A stretch of 64,000 bases of DNA from Zonotrichia leucophrys gambelii (lineage: Eukaryota; Chordata; Aves; Passeriformes; Passerellidae). This document shows, one piece after another, positions 61,101 to 64,000 of this stretch. The stretch is from assembly GCF_028769735.1 (NCBI RefSeq), contig NC_088179.1, positions 4,275,501 through 4,339,500 on the forward strand. The letters are read 5' to 3'. A model generated the notes under the pieces. That model had not been told where the DNA came from, did not search any database, and saw only the letters and a program-made list of their open reading frames with translations. The position numbers were made by a program, and so were the translations under genes. Positions within the stretch are counted from its first letter, which is position 1, and each line of letters opens with the position of its first letter.

Positions 61101-63586
61101 AGTTGCACCAGGGGAGGTTTAGGTTGGATAGTAAGGAAAAGATTCTTTACTCAGAGGGTGGTCAGACAGTGGAACAGGCTGCCCAGGGCAGTGGTAGAGC
61201 CACCATCCCTGGAAGGATTCAAAAAACACAGAGCTGTTGCACTTGGGGACATGGTTTACTGGAAGACCTGGCAGTGCTGGGGGAACAGTTGAACTTGATG
61301 ATCTTTGAGTGCTTTCCCAACATTAATGATCCTGTGATCCTACATTGTAACCCCAGGCAGCTGTGTCTGTGTGTGCTAAACACGTTTTTGTCAAATCCTT
61401 CAGTGAACTTTGAAGCCCTGATCATTGCAATGTCCGTGGTGGGAGGAACACTTCTGATCATGTTGGGGGTCTGTTGCTGCTGCTGCTGTTGCAAGAAAAA
61501 GAGCAAAAAGCAAGTATTGGGGGGTCCTCTGACTGTGGGGCAGCTCAGATGCAGCCATGTGCTGCTGCAGAACTGAGTGCTGAGAGCACTAAAGGGCTTT
61601 TTTGTCTCCCAGGCCAGACAAGGATGACGAGAGAGCAGCCAGGGAGCGGGAGAAGCGGCGGGTGCGTCAGGAGGAGAGGTGAGTTTGTACCACAGGCCCT
61701 GAGGCTGCAGGATGATTTGGCTCCTGTCTGTGCCATCAAATGTCATGCCAGGAGGCACATGGGGCTCAACACATGCAGTCAGCGGCTGCTTCAGCCCTAG
61801 CTCACACATGAGCCTCATTAGGAATGTCATGCTGGGGTGACTCGTGGATGTAGCATCACAAGTCTTGTGTATGCAGCTCCCTAAGGGCTGCTGACATGTG
61901 GGCTCTGGTGGTCCCTAGAGCCTCCCTGAGGTGGGAGGCTGAGCAAACCTGCCAGCCTGGAGCTCTCTTGGTTGGGAATAAGCAAGCTCTGGCTCTTTTT
62001 GTTCCCTTTTGTACCAGCAATTACTGACTCATGGCTTTTCTGTTTGCCTCTCGCAGGAGAGCAGAGATGAAATCACGGCATGATGAAATCCGAAGGAAAT
62101 ACGGTACAGTGCTGACATGAGTGATTCAAACTAAGCTGTAGATGAAGCAGCCTCTATAACTGTGCTCCTTGCCGTGGTCACAGCTGTAAATGAGACCTGG
62201 CCAGCAGGGAAAACATGGTCCCTGCTTCTTTTGGCTCAGAATAAGTGTAGAGATGCTGGGCTCGTGGTGTGTGAGCCCACACAGGGCTATTTTCCCTGGG
62301 CAGGGAAGAGGAAGTGTATAATGTTCCCCAGAATGTGTCCTACATGTGGGAGAAGCTGATGGAGCTTGACTGGAGGGGAGAAGCAGAAGCTGGCAGACAC
62401 AGCACCATCATAATGCTGTTACCCTTCAGGCACAGCCCTCCAGTAGGCCTGTGGTGAGCCAGCAGCCTGGGCTGTGGGGGCAGGTAGGAATCAGAATGGC
62501 CACAGCTGCAGGAGCACAGAGCAGGCACCAATCCCACCCCAGTCCCTCTGGTCCTCTGTGCCAGCAGTGGTGTCTCAGTCCCCTGGGGATAGGAGTGCAT
62601 AGCCTCGCTCCTGGGGCTGGGCTGTCCCTCAGGTGGGTCCCAAGGACCTGGGCCAGGGGAAAATCAGCTTGGAAGGAAGCAAGGAACAGCCAGTTGCTCT
62701 GTGCATGGGACAGCCTACCCTCTGGGGCTGCCAGGGGCTCTGCCAGTGTCTGCCTGTGGGGCAGTTGGGCTCATGCATGCTGCACTTGGTGGTCTCTGGC
62801 TTTGGGGGGACTGTAGGGAAAACTAGAGATCTTTTCTCTGCCTGCAGCAGGTCCAGGTTAGGCAGGAGATCCCAGGGCCTGGATGGGCAGGCTCCTTTGG
62901 GGAAGAAAGAGCAGGCAAAGCTGTGCCTGAAAGAGCTCTTGGATGGGAAGCATCTTCCCGTGGAAGAGCTGTGCTCTGGGCCTGTCTTGCCATGCCAAGG
63001 CTGTCTGGCTGCAGCTTGACCCCAGAGTTTGCAGTCTTGTCCTTTGTGGCTGTTCTTCAGAAGTGTTGAGCTGGGAAAGCAGCAAACAGCATGGCACATG
63101 GCTTGTTGCTAGCCCAAATTCCAGCCCCATACCCTGCCTTGCTGCTTCCCAGTCTCAATGCAGGAGCAGGGAAGCAAGTCTAAGAAGAGTTCTAATTTAA
63201 TTTGGGAGTCTGCTTGTAAGTCCATTCTGACAGAAGGGGTGTGCAGAGGGAGCACTCTGGAAGATCAGGCAGGCTGCTTTACCTGGACTGTGCATGGACT
63301 GCCTGGGAGAGGAGCTTGCCATCAGTCAAGCTTCTCAATGGGTGTCTCCACTTGTAGAGAAAGGGAGAGTGAAACAGTGCTGACTGTGGGCACTGCTCAA
63401 GTAAGAGCAGGCATTCTGGGAGAATTACAGCTGGGAGGCTTGAGGAGGCTTAAATGACAGAGTTGTTTCCCAGAACTGGTTTTCTTGCTGGCTGTGACCA
63501 CTGTGGGAGCTGCTGTCTGAACAAATGTCTCCTCTCTTCTAGGCCTGTTCAAGGAAGAGAACCCTTATGCAAAATTTGAGAATTAG
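54867..63586 (+). CDS. PTTG1IP: PTTG1IP or close paralogue, complete, seven exons
   Basis: A small single-pass membrane glycoprotein that in human binds securin (PTTG1) and moves between membranes and nucleus. Exons are 54867-54945, 57401-57453, 58717-58825, 61404-61509, 61613-61678, 62057-62103 and 63543-63586, which join to 167 residues (human about 180). Residues 1-22 form a signal peptide. A Cys-rich PSI-type domain follows (27-80: CEECLKNVTCLWC, LPPADLCELRSARWGVCW), with N-glycosylation sites NRS and NVT. A membrane span (about 83-103) leads into seven consecutive Cys (104-110) and the basic KKKSKK. A charged coiled-coil tail (EREKRRVRQEERR) ends in ENPYAKFEN, an NPxY-like sequence. Phases agree throughout. 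Intron 4 begins with GC (gcaagt). It is not next to DGKG in human, so it may be a rearranged orthologue or a lost-in-mammals paralogue. Confidence 0.9.
54946..57400 (+). other. PTTG1IP intron 1
   Basis: The 2.45-kb intron has GC-rich sequence near its donor and a short CR1 3' piece at about 55300-55430. I see no other gene in it. Confidence 0.8.
55300..55430 (+). mobile_element. CR1 LINE 3' end
   Basis: GGTGTCCCTGCCCATGG followed by CCCTTCCTACCCAAACC and ATGATTCCATGATTC is the plus-strand CR1 terminus. It lies in PTTG1IP intron 1. Confidence 0.75.
57963..58347 (-). mobile_element. Solo LTR, family A (385 bp), with 6-bp target duplication
   Basis: Minus-strand element in PTTG1IP intron 2. 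The flanks carry a perfect GCTGGG duplication (57957-57962 and 58348-58353). Confidence 0.92.
60020..60240 (+). mobile_element. CR1 LINE 3' end
   Basis: GGCACAGGCTGTCCAGAGAG, CATCCCTGGAAACATTCAAGG and GTTGGACTGAATGACCTT are typical of the avian CR1 3' region. It lies in PTTG1IP intron 3. Confidence 0.85.
61085..61345 (+). mobile_element. CR1 LINE 3' end
   Basis: GAACAGGCTGCCCAGGG, ATCCCTGGAAGGATTCAAAA and GATCCTGTGATCCTAC mark a plus-strand CR1 terminus. It ends about 60 bp before PTTG1IP exon 4, close to its branch region. Confidence 0.87.
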
Positions 63587-64000
63587 CATCTCCAGACACA
63601 CGCACCCACCCTGGTGAACAGTGCCTTCTGCAGAGCCAAAAGTCTCCAGCTTCCCCCCACCACCATGGTGCCACTTCAACTGCCACAGGAGATGACCCAA
63701 ATCCTTGGTGACACCATTGTCCCCACTCCAGGTGCTTGGTCTGGCCAGAGCTTTGCTCTTGCCCTGCTGGTGCAAGAAGCCATGGTGGCAATACTGGAGG
63801 ATGGAGCATTTCTCCTCACTCACCCCAGGGTGGTTGTGGTGTCCAAAGCAATGCACAGAACAGTCCTTGTCCCAGCCAAGGGCAAAAGCAATGTCACACC
63901 TCCCTCACTCCTGCCTCACCAAGAACACTTCATGCACACAGAGCTAGGCTCTTCTGCTCTGCCCTCCCTTTCTTTTTTCTTCTAGTATATGCAAAAGCCA
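63587..64000 (+). other. PTTG1IP 3'UTR, partial
   Basis: Sequence after the stop codon to the window edge. No canonical AATAAA is seen before position 64000, so the 3'UTR probably continues beyond the window. A short pyrimidine run lies near 63965-63985. Confidence 0.7.

Overview
This is vertebrate nuclear DNA, almost certainly from a bird and most likely a songbird. Coding sequence is split into short exons with GT-AG or GC-AG introns. There are many avian CR1 LINE 3' ends, many solo LTRs with 6-bp target duplications, and GC-rich minisatellites. Three genes are supported: ETV5 (5' end only, minus strand), DGKG (complete, minus strand) and PTTG1IP or a close paralogue (complete coding region, plus strand).

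Layout. 1-2573 is an ETV5 intron. 2574-3188 holds the first four coding exons of ETV5, followed by its CpG-island promoter (about 3150-4210). 4250-5690 is intergenic. 5700-8312 is the presumed long DGKG 3'UTR, with AU-rich elements and a minisatellite. 8313-32355 holds 24 coding exons of DGKG, which join in one continuous reading frame of 872 codons. The introns carry minisatellites, CR1 copies and at least eight LTR-like insertions. 33-38 kb is probably DGKG intron 1, leading to a second CpG island (38.05-38.92 kb) with a candidate non-coding first exon. 39-54.2 kb has no recognisable gene. It contains LTRs, a CR1 split by an LTR, an inverted duplication, and two MEF2-type sites. A third CpG island (54.28-55.1 kb) is the PTTG1IP promoter, and its seven coding exons run to 63586 with the 3'UTR continuing to the window end.

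Function. ETV5 is a PEA3-group ETS transcription factor. DGKG is a Ca2+- and phorbol-site-containing lipid kinase that turns diacylglycerol into phosphatidic acid. PTTG1IP is a small single-pass membrane protein. The ETV5-DGKG pair in the same orientation matches human 3q27, and resembles the ETV1-DGKB pair on human 7p21. PTTG1IP is not next to these genes in human, so its presence here is the notable departure in gene order. Everything else of interest is non-coding: two GC-AG introns, repeats inside LTRs, an inverted duplication later split by an LTR, and promoter-proximal repeats. I see no evidence for a prokaryotic-style or wholly new gene system in this window.
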